Assembly (NCBI RefSeq): GCF_002101965.1
Contig: NZ_LQQA01000015.1
Span: forward strand, 434,001 to 498,000
DNA length: 64,000 bases
From: Mycolicibacterium wolinskyi
GTDB taxonomy: Bacteria > Actinomycetota > Actinomycetes > Mycobacteriales > Mycobacteriaceae
Reading direction: 5' to 3'
The first letter of the stretch is position 1. Every line of letters starts with the position of its first letter. Under the pieces are notes generated by a model, which worked only from the letters and a program-made list of their open reading frames with translations, ran no database searches and had not been told where the DNA came from. The translations under genes were made by a program, and so were the position numbers. Of this stretch, positions 33,137 to 41,448 are shown piece after piece.

Positions 33137-33877
33137 ATGACGACGATGTGGGGCGCACCGATTCACAAACGGTGGCGTGGGTCCCGGCTGCGCGACCCGC
33201 GCCAGGCCGACTTTCTCACGATGGCATCGCTGAAGTGGGTCATCGCCAACCGCGCGTTCACCCCGTGGTACCTGGTGCGGTATTGGCGGTTGCTGAAATT
33301 CAAGCTGGCCAACCCGCACATCATCACCCGCGGCATGGTGTTCCTCGGTAAAGGCGTGGAGATTCAGTGCACACCGGAGCTGGCTCAGATGGAGATCGGC
33401 CGCTGGGTGCACATCGGCGACAAGAACACCATCCGCTGCCACGAGGGTTCGCTGCGGATCGGCGACAAGGTGGTGCTCGGCCGCGACAATGTCATCAACA
33501 CCTACCTCGACATCGAGCTCGGTGACTCGGCGCTGATGGCCGACTGGTGCTACGTCTGCGACTTCGACCACAAGATGGACGACATCAACGTTCCGATCAA
33601 AGACCAAGGCATCGTCAAGAGCCCGGTGCGCATCGGCCCGGACACCTGGATCGCCGCCAAGGTGACGGTGCTGCGGGGCACGACGGTCGGGCGAGGCTGC
33701 GTGCTCGGTGCGCACGCGGTGGTCAAGGGCGACATCCCCGATCACTCGATCGCGGTCGGATCGCCCGCCAAGGTCGTCAAGAACCGCAAGCTGGCGTGGG
33801 AGACGTCGGCGGCGCAGCGCGCCGAACTCGCTGCGGCGCTGGCCGACATCGAACGCAAGAAGGCGGCGAGCAACTAA
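33137..33877 (+). CDS. Left-handed beta-helix acyltransferase (Rv3034c-like)
   Basis: 246 residues from ATG 33137. Hexapeptide-repeat acyltransferase: repeats run from GMVFLGKGVEIQCTPELAQM through VGRGCVLGAHAVVKGDIPDHS, with the catalytic-type histidine candidates in DFDHKMDD and the C-terminal cap IAVGSPAKVVKNRKL. It resembles maltose/galactoside O-acetyltransferases. Rv3034c lies in the cluster linked to MGLP synthesis, and MGLPs carry acetyl and other short acyl groups, so sugar O-acylation is a sensible inference. The acyl donor is unproven. Confidence 0.87.
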   Translation: MTTMWGAPIHKRWRGSRLRDPRQADFLTMASLKWVIANRAFTPWYLVRYWRLLKFKLANPHIITRGMVFLGKGVEIQCTPELAQMEIGRWVHIGDKNTIRCHEGSLRIGDKVVLGRDNVINTYLDIELGDSALMADWCYVCDFDHKMDDINVPIKDQGIVKSPVRIGPDTWIAAKVTVLRGTTVGRGCVLGAHAVVKGDIPDHSIAVGSPAKVVKNRKLAWETSAAQRAELAAALADIERKKAASN

Positions 33878-33887
33878 GCTCACAGCG
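33875..33887 (+). promoter_or_regulatory. Leaderless-type -10 box overlapping a stop codon
   Basis: TAAGCT at 33875-33880 contains the TAA of the acyltransferase gene and lies seven bases before GTG 33888, giving a leaderless start for the DUF202 pair. Confidence 0.5.
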
Positions 33888-34256
33888 GTGCAGCAGTCCG
33901 GCCAGACCCCAGAGCCCGACGACGAGCCGGACTACCGCTTCACGCTCGCCAACGAGCGGACATTCCTGGCCTGGCAGCGCACTTCGCTGGGACTGCTCGC
34001 GGCCGCGGTGGCGGTCATCCAGTTCGTTCCGGACCTGGGCCTGCCCGGCGCCCGCCACATTCTGGGGTTGGTGCTGACAATGCTGGCGACGGCGACCGCC
34101 GCGGTCGGGCTGTGGCGCTGGCGCCAGGTCGATCGCGCGATGCGGGCCGGCACTGCGCTGCCACGCCATCCCACTCCGAGCTATCTCGCGGTGGGATTGT
34201 GTGTGATCGGCCTGCTGGTCCTGATCGCCGCGGTGGTGAGGCTGGTCACGAGTTGA
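33888..34256 (+). CDS. DUF202 (YidH-type) membrane protein
   Basis: 122 residues from GTG 33888. It shows the DUF202 signature LANERTFLAWQRTSLGLLAA, followed by three predicted transmembrane helices (LGLLAAAVAVIQFVP; ILGLVLTMLATATAAVGLW; LAVGLCVIGLLVLIAAVV). The family is widespread and functionally unassigned; a yeast VTC-related domain shares the fold. Its TGA overlaps the TTG start of a second DUF202 gene. Confidence 0.85.
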   Translation: MQQSGQTPEPDDEPDYRFTLANERTFLAWQRTSLGLLAAAVAVIQFVPDLGLPGARHILGLVLTMLATATAAVGLWRWRQVDRAMRAGTALPRHPTPSYLAVGLCVIGLLVLIAAVVRLVTS

Positions 34257-34567
34257 GGACTTTCGAGCAGACCGTGCCCGCACAGCGGACGGCGTTGTCC
34301 TGGACGCGGACGTCGTTCGCCGTGCTCGGCACCGGGGCCGTGCACATGCTGCACGACATCCAGGACCATCGGGCCGGCTTCGGGTTGGTAGCGGCGGGCG
34401 TGGCCGTGGTGATCTCGCTGCTCACCTATCTGATCGGGGTCCGCAGGCAGCGCCTGCTTGGCCGTGACCCGCTGCCGAAACGACTGGCGGCCACCGTTGA
34501 GGTGCACGCGGTGACGGCGGCAGTGCTGATTCTCATTGCCGTATCGGTGCTTTCGTTGCCGCTGTAG
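34253..34567 (+). CDS. Second DUF202 membrane protein
   Basis: 104 residues from TTG 34253, overlapping the previous stop (TTGA); GTG 34274 is an alternative. It carries the same N-terminal motif in altered form (VPAQRTALSWTRTSFAVLGT) and three hydrophobic helices. Adjacent, overlapping DUF202 genes suggest a heterodimer that arose by duplication. It ends directly against the stop of the convergent ArsR gene, with no intervening base. Confidence 0.82.
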   Translation: MRTFEQTVPAQRTALSWTRTSFAVLGTGAVHMLHDIQDHRAGFGLVAAGVAVVISLLTYLIGVRRQRLLGRDPLPKRLAATVEVHAVTAAVLILIAVSVLSLPL

Positions 34568-35326
34568 TCAGCACTCGACACCAAAGGTTTCGCGAAAGGC
34601 GGTGCGCCCCGCGTCGGTGACCGTCAGAGCGCGGCCGCGCGGTGCGCGCCTGAGCCAACCGGCCGACAGGCTTCGGTCGAGCACGGCCCGGCCGAGCCGG
34701 CCCGACAGGTGATGGCGTTGTTCGGTCCAGTCCACGCAGTAGCGGACGAGTGGTCTTCGGCCCGAAGGCAATTCGATGCCGATGTCGGTGAGAAAGTCCC
34801 GTCCGGTCGCGGTGAGGGCGTACTCGACGTCGTGGCCGGGGCTGCTGAGCGCGTCGTGCATATCGCGGTCGGGGTGGTAGTGCCCGTCGCCGCCGACGAG
34901 GACCTCCCGGTCGATCAGGCTGCCCATGATCTGCACCCCCAGCCGTCCCGCTATGTGGTCGTAACAGGTTCGCGCGCTGCGCAACCGCGCCGCCCTGGTG
35001 CCTTCGCGCAATGAGGTCACCGGACGTGCCGGGGCGAGTCTGCCGAGTTGCTCGAGCAGCGCGCCGACCTCTGGACCGGCCAGCCGGTAGTAACGGTGGC
35101 GGCCGTGGGTCTGGACCGAGAGCAGACCGGCATCGGTGAGTTTGTGCAGGTGACTGCTTGCGGTGGGGCGGCTGACGCCTGCCTCGTCGGCGAGGACGCT
35201 CGCGGGCAGGGCACGACCGTCGTCAAGGGCAAGCAGCACTTTGCATCTGGCTGGGTCGGCCAGCAGCGCGGCCACTGCCGCGATGTCGATGTCGGCCGCC
35301 GACGGTAGTTCGTGCGCCTCATGCAC
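34568..35326 (-). CDS. ArsR-type winged-helix regulator
   Basis: 252 residues from GTG 35326. The N-terminal ArsR domain covers DIAAVAALLADPARCKVLLA, recognition helix VSRPTASSHLHKLTDAGLLS and the wing HGRHRYYRL. The long C-terminal part (GRLGVQIMGSLIDREVLV, YALTATGRDFLTDIG, RYCVDWTEQRHHLSGRLG) is typical of a larger ArsR subgroup with a second helical domain, and could bind a ligand through its Cys/His residues. The first eight bases overlap the MFS gene stop, so it is the second gene of an MFS-regulator operon and likely represses that exporter. Confidence 0.86.
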   Translation of the reverse strand: MHEAHELPSAADIDIAAVAALLADPARCKVLLALDDGRALPASVLADEAGVSRPTASSHLHKLTDAGLLSVQTHGRHRYYRLAGPEVGALLEQLGRLAPARPVTSLREGTRAARLRSARTCYDHIAGRLGVQIMGSLIDREVLVGGDGHYHPDRDMHDALSSPGHDVEYALTATGRDFLTDIGIELPSGRRPLVRYCVDWTEQRHHLSGRLGRAVLDRSLSAGWLRRAPRGRALTVTDAGRTAFRETFGVEC

Positions 35327-36680
35327 GGCATGCCTCCGTTTCGCGTGTGCGGACCATCGCCGTCACCGCGATCGCGGCAGCCAGCTGGCACAGCCCGCCG
35401 AGCAGCAACGCAGCGCGCACGCCTGCGTCGCCGCCGATCGCCGCCATGGTGCTACCCAACACCGCCACACCGACAGTGATACCCAGCAGCCGGGCAAGAT
35501 TCACCACGCTCGCTGCCATCCCGGACTGCCGCACCGGCGTCGCCTCCATCGCGAGCGCGACGGCCGGACCGGTGGTCAGTGCCAAACCTGCCCCGGCAAG
35601 GACGAACGACGTTTCCAGCAGCCAGATCGGCGATGTGGCGCCTGCCGCGGCGTAGAGCAACAGACCGCAGGCCATCAGCACCAAACCCGCAGTCATCGTG
35701 GTGCGCGAGCTGGTCCTTCTGGTCAGGCTGGTCGCCGCCGGGATCAGCAGCAGGTAGGTCACCGGCATCGGAAGGAACCAGACCGCGGTCGCCAGCGCAC
35801 TGAGCCATCGAAGTTGTTGGAAGGCAAAGGTGTTGACGAGCAGCAGCCCGTAGATACCGAACGTCATGACGAATGTCGCGAGCAACGCGGCAACGAGTCG
35901 GCGGCTGCCGAACATGTCCAGCGGCAGCATCGGGTTTCGGCTACGGCGTTGGCGCAGGAAGAACCCCGCGACCGCGAGCACCGCCACGATCGCGACCGCA
36001 GCGATCCGGTCCGGCGGCCACGCACGTCCTTCGATGAGAGCGACGGTCAGCGAGCCGAGGGCCAGCACCGCGAGCAGTTGTCCCGCCGGGTCGATGTGAG
36101 CGGCGGCCGGATCTCGGGATTCCGGCAGGTGACGGTAGCTCAGCAGCAACGCGAGCACGCCGACCGGTGCGTTGAGCCAGAAGATCCAGCGCCAGCCGGC
36201 GGTGTCGGCGAGGACACCGCCGAGCAGCGGTCCGATCGCGGTGCTGCTCGCGGCGGCCATCGCCCATGCTGCGGTCGACCTGGCCCGGTCCGCGGGATCA
36301 GGGAACGCGGCCGCCGTGATGGCCAAACCCTGCGGCAGCATCATCGCGGCCCCGACGCCCTGAACGGCTCTGGCGGCCAGGAGGAATGGCGTCGTCGCGG
36401 CAAGCGCGCACGCCAGGGATGCGGCGACGAAGGTCACCAGGCCGATACGCAGCAGCCGGCGCCTGCCGAATCGGTCACCGAGCGAACCCGCGGCGAGCAA
36501 CAGTGCGGCGAACGTCACGTTGTAGGCGTCGATCGTCCATTGCGCAGCGGATACCCCGCCGCCGAGCTCGGTCCCGATCGCGGGCAGTGCCAGGTTGACC
36601 GCGTTCGCGTCGACGAGGCCGACGAAAAGCCCGAGGTAGGCCGCGATCAGAGTGAGTCTCTGGGAACGCGTGAGTGCCAT
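35319..36680 (-). CDS. MFS drug exporter of the DHA2/EmrB group
   Basis: 453 residues from ATG 36680. About 14 transmembrane segments, motif A LGDRFGRRRLLRIG, the DHA2 start VGLVDANAVNLALPAIG and motif C-like GPLLGGVLADTAGWRWIFWLN. Such proteins export hydrophobic drugs in exchange for protons. The overlapping ArsR gene is the probable local regulator. It is not part of the M. tuberculosis arrangement at this place, so it was gained here or lost there. Confidence 0.9.
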   Translation of the reverse strand: MALTRSQRLTLIAAYLGLFVGLVDANAVNLALPAIGTELGGGVSAAQWTIDAYNVTFAALLLAAGSLGDRFGRRRLLRIGLVTFVAASLACALAATTPFLLAARAVQGVGAAMMLPQGLAITAAAFPDPADRARSTAAWAMAAASSTAIGPLLGGVLADTAGWRWIFWLNAPVGVLALLLSYRHLPESRDPAAAHIDPAGQLLAVLALGSLTVALIEGRAWPPDRIAAVAIVAVLAVAGFFLRQRRSRNPMLPLDMFGSRRLVAALLATFVMTFGIYGLLLVNTFAFQQLRWLSALATAVWFLPMPVTYLLLIPAATSLTRRTSSRTTMTAGLVLMACGLLLYAAAGATSPIWLLETSFVLAGAGLALTTGPAVALAMEATPVRQSGMAASVVNLARLLGITVGVAVLGSTMAAIGGDAGVRAALLLGGLCQLAAAIAVTAMVRTRETEACRA

Positions 36681-36725
36681 ACCCGCACGCTAGGCGCGGA
36701 ACGATTCGACGCCGGTCGAAGTGTT

Positions 36726-37967
36726 TCAGCGGTCGGGCAGTGCGTGCTCGACGATCGGACGACGGGGATGCGGTTCGCGTTCGCGGCGCTTGGCCGCCAG
36801 GTACACCTGCGAGGTCTCGGCTGCGACGGTGTGCCAGTCGAAGTCTGCGGTGAGCCGTTCCCGTGCCGCCACCGCGCGCCGTTGTGCCGCGTCGGGGTCG
36901 TCGAGAACCGCGCGCACGGCAGCGGCCAATCCGGCCACATCCCGTGGTGCGAACGACATCCCGGTCTGGCCGTCGATCACCGCCTCGCCGAGCCCGCCGA
37001 CGTTGGAGGTGACGAGCGGGGTTCCGGTCGCCGCTGCCTCGAGTGCGACGATGCCGAACGGCTCGTAGTGACTGGGGAGGACGGCCGCGTCGGCCTCCTG
37101 CAGCGCCCGTACCAAATCGTCGTGGCCGAGACGCCCGACGAAGCGAGTAGCCTTGAGCACCTTGTGTTTTCGGGCCTGCTCGATGAGCCACTGCTGCTGT
37201 GTGCCGTCGCCGGCGATGGTCAGCGTGGTACCGGGGTGGGCGCGGCGGATCCGGGGAAGCGCCGCGATCGCGTCGTGCACGCCCTTTTCGTACTCCAGCC
37301 GACCGACGTAGAGCAGCTGGGCCGGGCCCTGACGGGGTTTCCGTCGCGCGAACGGCCAGAGCTCGGCGTCGATCCCGTTGCGGATCACGCGGATATCGGC
37401 GAGGTCGGGGCCGAAGAGCTCGGTGATCTCGTCGTTCATCGAGGCCGAACAGGTTATGAGGGAATCGGATTCACGCACCAGCCACGACTCGACGGCATGC
37501 ACCTGACGGCTGATCGGGCCGGAGACCCAGCCGGAGTGTCGGCCGGCCTCGGTGGCATGGATCGTGGAAACCAGTGGTACATCGAAGAATTCGGCCAACG
37601 CGATGGCGGGGTGGGCGACGAGCCAGTCGTGGGCGTGCACGACATCGGGCAGCCATGGGTTGCCCGAACGGTCCCTGACCGCCAGCCCGGTGCGCACCAT
37701 GGCGTGGCCCATCGCGAGCGTCCAGGCCATCATGTCGGTGCCGAATTCGAACTCGTGCGGATCCTGCGCGGCCGCGACGACGCGGACGCCCTCGCTGACC
37801 ACGTCGGTCGACGGGTGGGTGCTCGGGTCTGTGCCGGAGGGGCGGCGGCTGAGCACGACGACCTCATGGCCGTCGGCCGCGAGCGCGGTCGCCAGGTGAT
37901 GCACGTGACGGCCGAGGCCGCCGACCACAACGGGCGGGTACTCCCATGACACCATCAGGATTTTCAC
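36726..37967 (-). CDS. GT4 alpha-1,4-glucosyltransferase (Rv3032-like)
   Basis: 413 residues from GTG 37967. GT-B fold retaining glycosyltransferase: glycine-rich acceptor loop EYPPVVVGGLGRHVHHLA, donor-site strands LLYVGRLEYEKGVHDAIAAL, TLTIAGDGTQQQWL and the E-x7-E motif in SHYEPFGIVALEAAATGTP. It corresponds to Rv3032, which is known from genetics to elongate MGLP and contribute to glycogen/alpha-glucan. The GH57 gene upstream on the same strand would supply branching. The 109-base gap between them holds a hairpin. Confidence 0.93.
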   Translation of the reverse strand: MKILMVSWEYPPVVVGGLGRHVHHLATALAADGHEVVVLSRRPSGTDPSTHPSTDVVSEGVRVVAAAQDPHEFEFGTDMMAWTLAMGHAMVRTGLAVRDRSGNPWLPDVVHAHDWLVAHPAIALAEFFDVPLVSTIHATEAGRHSGWVSGPISRQVHAVESWLVRESDSLITCSASMNDEITELFGPDLADIRVIRNGIDAELWPFARRKPRQGPAQLLYVGRLEYEKGVHDAIAALPRIRRAHPGTTLTIAGDGTQQQWLIEQARKHKVLKATRFVGRLGHDDLVRALQEADAAVLPSHYEPFGIVALEAAATGTPLVTSNVGGLGEAVIDGQTGMSFAPRDVAGLAAAVRAVLDDPDAAQRRAVAARERLTADFDWHTVAAETSQVYLAAKRREREPHPRRPIVEHALPDR

Positions 37968-37989
37968 AGTTGCGTGCCTTTGAGCCGGT

Positions 37990-38050
37990 GCGAGCGACCG
38001 CAGAATGCCGGGATTTTGCGGCGTGTCGGTGTACAGACACGGTCGCTCGC
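37990..38050. promoter_or_regulatory. Hairpin with 11-bp perfect arms between GH57 and GT4 genes
   Basis: GCGAGCGACCG (37990-38000) pairs with CGGTCGCTCGC (38040-38050) across a 39-base loop. It lies downstream of the GH57 stop and upstream of the GT4 start on the same strand, so it could partly terminate transcription and set different levels for the two enzymes. Confidence 0.45.
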
Positions 38051-38076
38051 GGAGCGGGGGTGGGGAGAGGTGGTCA

Positions 38077-39624
38077 TTATCTCGGCAGCCGCCGGGCGTC
38101 GAGGGCGCCGAACAGGCCGTCGGCTTTGTTCCAGCCGTCGGCGAGGCGCTCGGCGTGCTCGCGGCGGCCGGCCGCGAGCGCGTCGGAAATCTCGCGGGTG
38201 GCGTGGGCGTGCAGGTGCGCGCGGTAGCGCGCGTAGTCGGCCGCCGAATCCTTGCTGACCATGAACGGCCAGTCGCTGGAAACGGTCAGCAGTGTTTCGC
38301 GCAGGATCTGGTCGGCGACGCGGTCACGCGGGGTGGGCGACCCGATCGCGGCGTGCTGCGTCAGGGCTTTGTCGACGGTGCTGAGCGCGCTGTCGACGAC
38401 TTCGTTGTTGAGTTGCACGAGATCGCTCACCGGCTCGCCGTTCCAGACCTGCCAGTCTTTGCCCGAACCCCATGAGCTGGGCGGCAATTCGACTGGGGCG
38501 CCAACGAATCCGTCATCGATGGCATCCGACAGCGTGCCGACCCGCACCCCGGCCTCGGGCAGCGCTCGCAGCACGCGCTCCAGCCAGACCGGGCCCTCGT
38601 ACCACCAATGGCCGAACAGCTCGGTGTCGAATGCGGCGACCACGTGGGCGGGCCTTCCGATCCGTTCGCTTTCCGCCGTGAGCCGCCTGCGCACGACCTC
38701 GACGAAATCGGCGACGTGGTCGTCGACGGCGCGGTCGGCGCGTTGCGGGTCGTAGGGTGCCTTCTCCTCGGAGGGCACATTGCGTCCCGTGACACGTGCG
38801 GGTTTGAGCCCCGTCGTGTGGTCGTAGGTGTGGAAATCACGGTAGGCGGCATGGCCCGGATACCCCGACTTCGGTGACCACACGCGATAGCTGACCTGCA
38901 GGTCACGGCCGAACGCGATGACATCGGAATCACCGACCGGGCGCCCAAGCGCCGTATCGCCGTGCAGTGACGGACCGTCCACCATGAAATGGCCGACACC
39001 CGCTGCGGTATAACCGGTTTCCATGCCCGGCGCATACGCACACTCGGGCGCCCAGATGCCCGTGGGGGTGTGCGCGAAACGCTGCCGGGCGTCGGCCAGC
39101 CCCTCTCGCAGTGCGAACTCACGAAGCCGCGGATTGAGCAGCGGCTGGAACGGGTGAGACAACGGGCCGCCGAGGAGTTCGATGGTCTCGGCGTCGATGA
39201 GCTCGCGCAGCAGCGGGCTGGCGCCGTGCCGCCAGCGGCCGGTGAAATCCTCGAGTGCGGAACCGGCCTCGTCGTATTCGCGAGCGCCGAACTCCCGCAA
39301 CGCTTTCGGGTCGCGCAGCGTGGTGGCCTCGAGTGCCCGCAGCTGCCAGTTGGCCAGCCAGTGATGCATGCCGGTCAGGCAGTACGGGTCGTCGAGCTGT
39401 GCGGTCACGACCGGCGTCATGCCCAGCGTGATCAAGTGCCTGCGATTCTCGGCGGCCAGCGTGCGCAACACCCGCAGCAGCGGCAGGTAGGCCGCCGCCC
39501 ATGACTGGTAGAGCCATTCTTCCCCGACCGGCCAGCGGCCGTGATGGGCCAGCCACGGCAGATGCGTGTGTAGTACGAGCGTGAATAATCCGGGGACCGG
39601 ATCGGGGTTCGACGGCTCGGTCAC
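38077..39624 (-). CDS. GH57 glycogen/alpha-glucan branching enzyme (Rv3031-like)
   Basis: 515 residues from GTG 39624, overlapping the methyltransferase stop (GTGA). GH57 motifs in order: HTHLPWLAHHGRWPVGEEWL (motif 1), the nucleophile Glu194 in IWAPECAYAPG (motif 3), and the acid Asp333 in AFDTELFGHWWYEG (motif 4). The C-terminal helical domain of branching-type GH57 enzymes follows (SSWGSGKDWQVWNGEP; SDWPFMVSKDSAADYA). It corresponds to Rv3031, placed in the MGLP pathway. Confidence 0.93.
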   Translation of the reverse strand: MTEPSNPDPVPGLFTLVLHTHLPWLAHHGRWPVGEEWLYQSWAAAYLPLLRVLRTLAAENRRHLITLGMTPVVTAQLDDPYCLTGMHHWLANWQLRALEATTLRDPKALREFGAREYDEAGSALEDFTGRWRHGASPLLRELIDAETIELLGGPLSHPFQPLLNPRLREFALREGLADARQRFAHTPTGIWAPECAYAPGMETGYTAAGVGHFMVDGPSLHGDTALGRPVGDSDVIAFGRDLQVSYRVWSPKSGYPGHAAYRDFHTYDHTTGLKPARVTGRNVPSEEKAPYDPQRADRAVDDHVADFVEVVRRRLTAESERIGRPAHVVAAFDTELFGHWWYEGPVWLERVLRALPEAGVRVGTLSDAIDDGFVGAPVELPPSSWGSGKDWQVWNGEPVSDLVQLNNEVVDSALSTVDKALTQHAAIGSPTPRDRVADQILRETLLTVSSDWPFMVSKDSAADYARYRAHLHAHATREISDALAAGRREHAERLADGWNKADGLFGALDARRLPR

Positions 39625-40394
39625 GGGCGCACCGCGATCGCGACGAGGTCGAGACTGTCGTCGATGTTCCGCTCACCGGCGGGCGTGAGGTCGAAGTCGT
39701 CGGTACGCACCGCGGCGACGTCGGCGAGCAGCTGGTCGGGCCACGGCGCATCGGCCACCGCGCGCTGCACCTGTGCCTCGATGATCGAACCGCCGTGGCG
39801 CTCGTCCATCACGGTCAGGCCGGCACCGTGAAAGACACCGAGCATCGATTCGAGCGTGAACCCGGCCGTCACCAGCAGTTCGGTCAGCTCGGCGGCGTTG
39901 AGTTCGCGCGTGTGGAACGGGTTGAGCGGCGTGTCGCGGCCGGGGGAGAAGGTGATGCGGTTGGGCGTTGAGACCAGGAACACGCCGCCCGGCCGAAGCA
40001 CGCGGTAGCACTCGGCAACGAATTGCGCTTGGTCCCAAAGGTGTTCGATGACCTGGAAGTTCACCACCACGTCGACCGAGTTGTCGGCGAGCGGCAGCTC
40101 GGCGAGGTTTCCGTGGCGGATGTCGACCCGCGGATAGCGGGCCCGGACATGGGCGACCGTTGCCTCGTCGTAGTCGAGACCGATGACATTTCGGGCCACA
40201 TCGGCGATCAGGTCGGCCCCGTATCCCTCGCCGCATCCCGCTTCCAGGACATCCCGGTCGATGCAGCGGTCAGCCAGCCGTTGGTAGACCACTTCGTGAC
40301 GACGGAACCAGTAGTTCTCCTCGGCCAGGCCGGGGATGGTTCGCTCGCCGGTCAGGGGTAGGGCGTTCCCCGGGTCGCCCACGAATGCGCTCAT
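39621..40394 (-). CDS. SAM-dependent methyltransferase of the MGLP cluster (Rv3030-like)
   Basis: 257 residues from ATG 40394. On the minus strand TAGCCT (40408-40403) lies eight bases upstream, suggesting a leaderless transcript; the ten extra upstream codons are probably not translated. Class I methyltransferase: VLEAGCGEGYGADLIADVA, LDYDEATVAHVRARYP, VDVVVNFQVIEHLWD, LRPGGVFLVSTPN. Rv3030 was proposed as a methyltransferase of methylglucose lipopolysaccharides; this gene starts the same three-gene operon with GH57 and GT4. Confidence 0.9.
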   Translation of the reverse strand: MSAFVGDPGNALPLTGERTIPGLAEENYWFRRHEVVYQRLADRCIDRDVLEAGCGEGYGADLIADVARNVIGLDYDEATVAHVRARYPRVDIRHGNLAELPLADNSVDVVVNFQVIEHLWDQAQFVAECYRVLRPGGVFLVSTPNRITFSPGRDTPLNPFHTRELNAAELTELLVTAGFTLESMLGVFHGAGLTVMDERHGGSIIEAQVQRAVADAPWPDQLLADVAAVRTDDFDLTPAGERNIDDSLDLVAIAVRP

Positions 40395-40402
40395 TGGAAG
40401 GC

Positions 40403-40408
40403 AGGCTA
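40403..40408 (-). promoter_or_regulatory. Leaderless-type -10 box of the MGLP operon
   Basis: On the minus strand this reads TAGCCT, eight bases before ATG 40394. It would drive the methyltransferase-GH57-GT4 operon. Confidence 0.5.
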
Positions 40409-40431
40409 ACCCAGGCTTACCCAAGGTGAAG

Positions 40432-40456
40432 GTGTTGGTGGCGGATCCACCAACAC
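40432..40456. promoter_or_regulatory. Perfect 10-bp-arm inverted repeat between Rv3030-like gene and etfB
   Basis: GTGTTGGTGG (40432-40441) and CCACCAACAC (40447-40456) are exact inverted copies around CGGAT. It lies 38 bases upstream of the MGLP methyltransferase start and 165 bases before etfB, in a divergent promoter region. It could be an operator or a cruciform-forming site. Confidence 0.55.
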
Positions 40457-40535
40457 TTGCCCGTTGTGGCGGTGTGATAGGGGCGCCCGGAATACGAACT
40501 TCGACCAGCTATGGTGTTCCTGCGAACCACCAAAA

Positions 40536-40595
40536 GTTACCGACGGGTAACATGGTGCTAGTAGCTTAGAACGTGATATGGGCCGGTTACCGGCC
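40536..40595 (+). promoter_or_regulatory. etfB promoter region with two palindromes
   Basis: GTTACCGACGGGTAAC (40536-40551) has perfect 6-bp arms. TAGCTT at 40562-40567 may be the etfB -10 box. GGCCGGTTACCGGCC (40581-40595) is a perfect 15-base odd palindrome in the presumed 5' leader, 25 bases before ATG 40621. Both palindromes contain GGTTACC/GTTACC, suggesting one regulator with two sites. Confidence 0.45.
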
Positions 40596-40620
40596 TCATC
40601 GAGGAGGACGAACCAGAGTC

Positions 40621-41412
40621 ATGACGAACATCGTGGTCCTGATCAAACAGGTCCCAGACACTTGGTCGGAGCGCAAGCTTTCCGACGGCGATTTCACCCT
40701 CGACCGTGAGGCTGCGGACGCCGTGCTCGACGAGATCAACGAACGTGCCGTTGAAGAGGCACTGTTGATCAAGGAGCGTGAGGGCGGCGACAGCACCGTG
40801 ACCGTGCTGACCGCCGGTCCGGAGCGTGCCACCGAGGCGATCCGTAAGGCCCTGTCGATGGGTGCCGACAAGGCGGTGCACCTCAAGGACGACGGCCTGC
40901 ACGGTTCCGATGTCATCCAGACCGCATGGGCGCTGGCCCGCGCGCTGGGCACCATCGAGGGCACCGAGCTGGTCATCGCCGGTAACGAGGCCACCGACGG
41001 TGTCGGCGGCGCGGTTCCCGCGGTCATCGCCGAGTACCTGGGCCTGCCCCAGCTCACGCACGTGCGCAAGTTGAACGTCGAGGGCGGCAAGGTCACCGCC
41101 GAGCGCGAGACCGACGAGGGTGTGTTCACCCTCGAGGCGTCGCTGCCGGCCGTGGTCAGCGTCAACGAGAAGATCAACGAGCCCCGCTTCCCGTCCTTCA
41201 AGGGCATCATGGCCGCCAAGAAGAAGGAAGTCACCGTGCTCACGCTTGCTGAGATCGGCGTGGAGGCCGACGAGGTCGGCGTCGCCAACGCCGGGTCGAA
41301 GGTGCTGTCCTCGACCCCGAAGCCGCCCAAGACGGCTGGCGAGAAGGTGACCGACGAAGGCGACGGCGGCACCAAGATCGCCGACTACCTGGTCGCTCAA
41401 AAGCTCATCTAG
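40621..41412 (+). CDS. etfB: Electron transfer flavoprotein beta subunit
   Basis: 263 residues from ATG 40621 with GAGGAGG about 14-20 bases upstream. N-terminus TNIVVLIKQVPDTWSERKL and the ETF-beta signature VNEKINEPRFPSFKGIMAAKKK are clear. The GNEATDGVGGAVPAVIAEYL segment binds AMP. With EtfA it accepts electrons from acyl-CoA dehydrogenases and passes them to the EtfD/ETF-QO-type oxidoreductase. Orthologue of fixA (Rv3029c). etfA follows after 36 bases. Confidence 0.97.
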   Translation: MTNIVVLIKQVPDTWSERKLSDGDFTLDREAADAVLDEINERAVEEALLIKEREGGDSTVTVLTAGPERATEAIRKALSMGADKAVHLKDDGLHGSDVIQTAWALARALGTIEGTELVIAGNEATDGVGGAVPAVIAEYLGLPQLTHVRKLNVEGGKVTAERETDEGVFTLEASLPAVVSVNEKINEPRFPSFKGIMAAKKKEVTVLTLAEIGVEADEVGVANAGSKVLSSTPKPPKTAGEKVTDEGDGGTKIADYLVAQKLI

Positions 41413-41448
41413 CCCATTCACGAGACGCGAAAGACATAACGAGAACCC

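Noticed and set aside
35163..37949. 928-codon open frame on the plus strand
   Set aside because: It runs antisense to the ArsR, MFS and GT4 genes, is very rich in Arg, Gly and His and has no domain. It is a by-product of high GC third positions.
40395..40430. Weak IdeR-like sequence before the MGLP methyltransferase gene
   Set aside because: Only the GGTTAGCCT core fits on the minus strand and the flanks do not; matches are well below those at 52372-52390.
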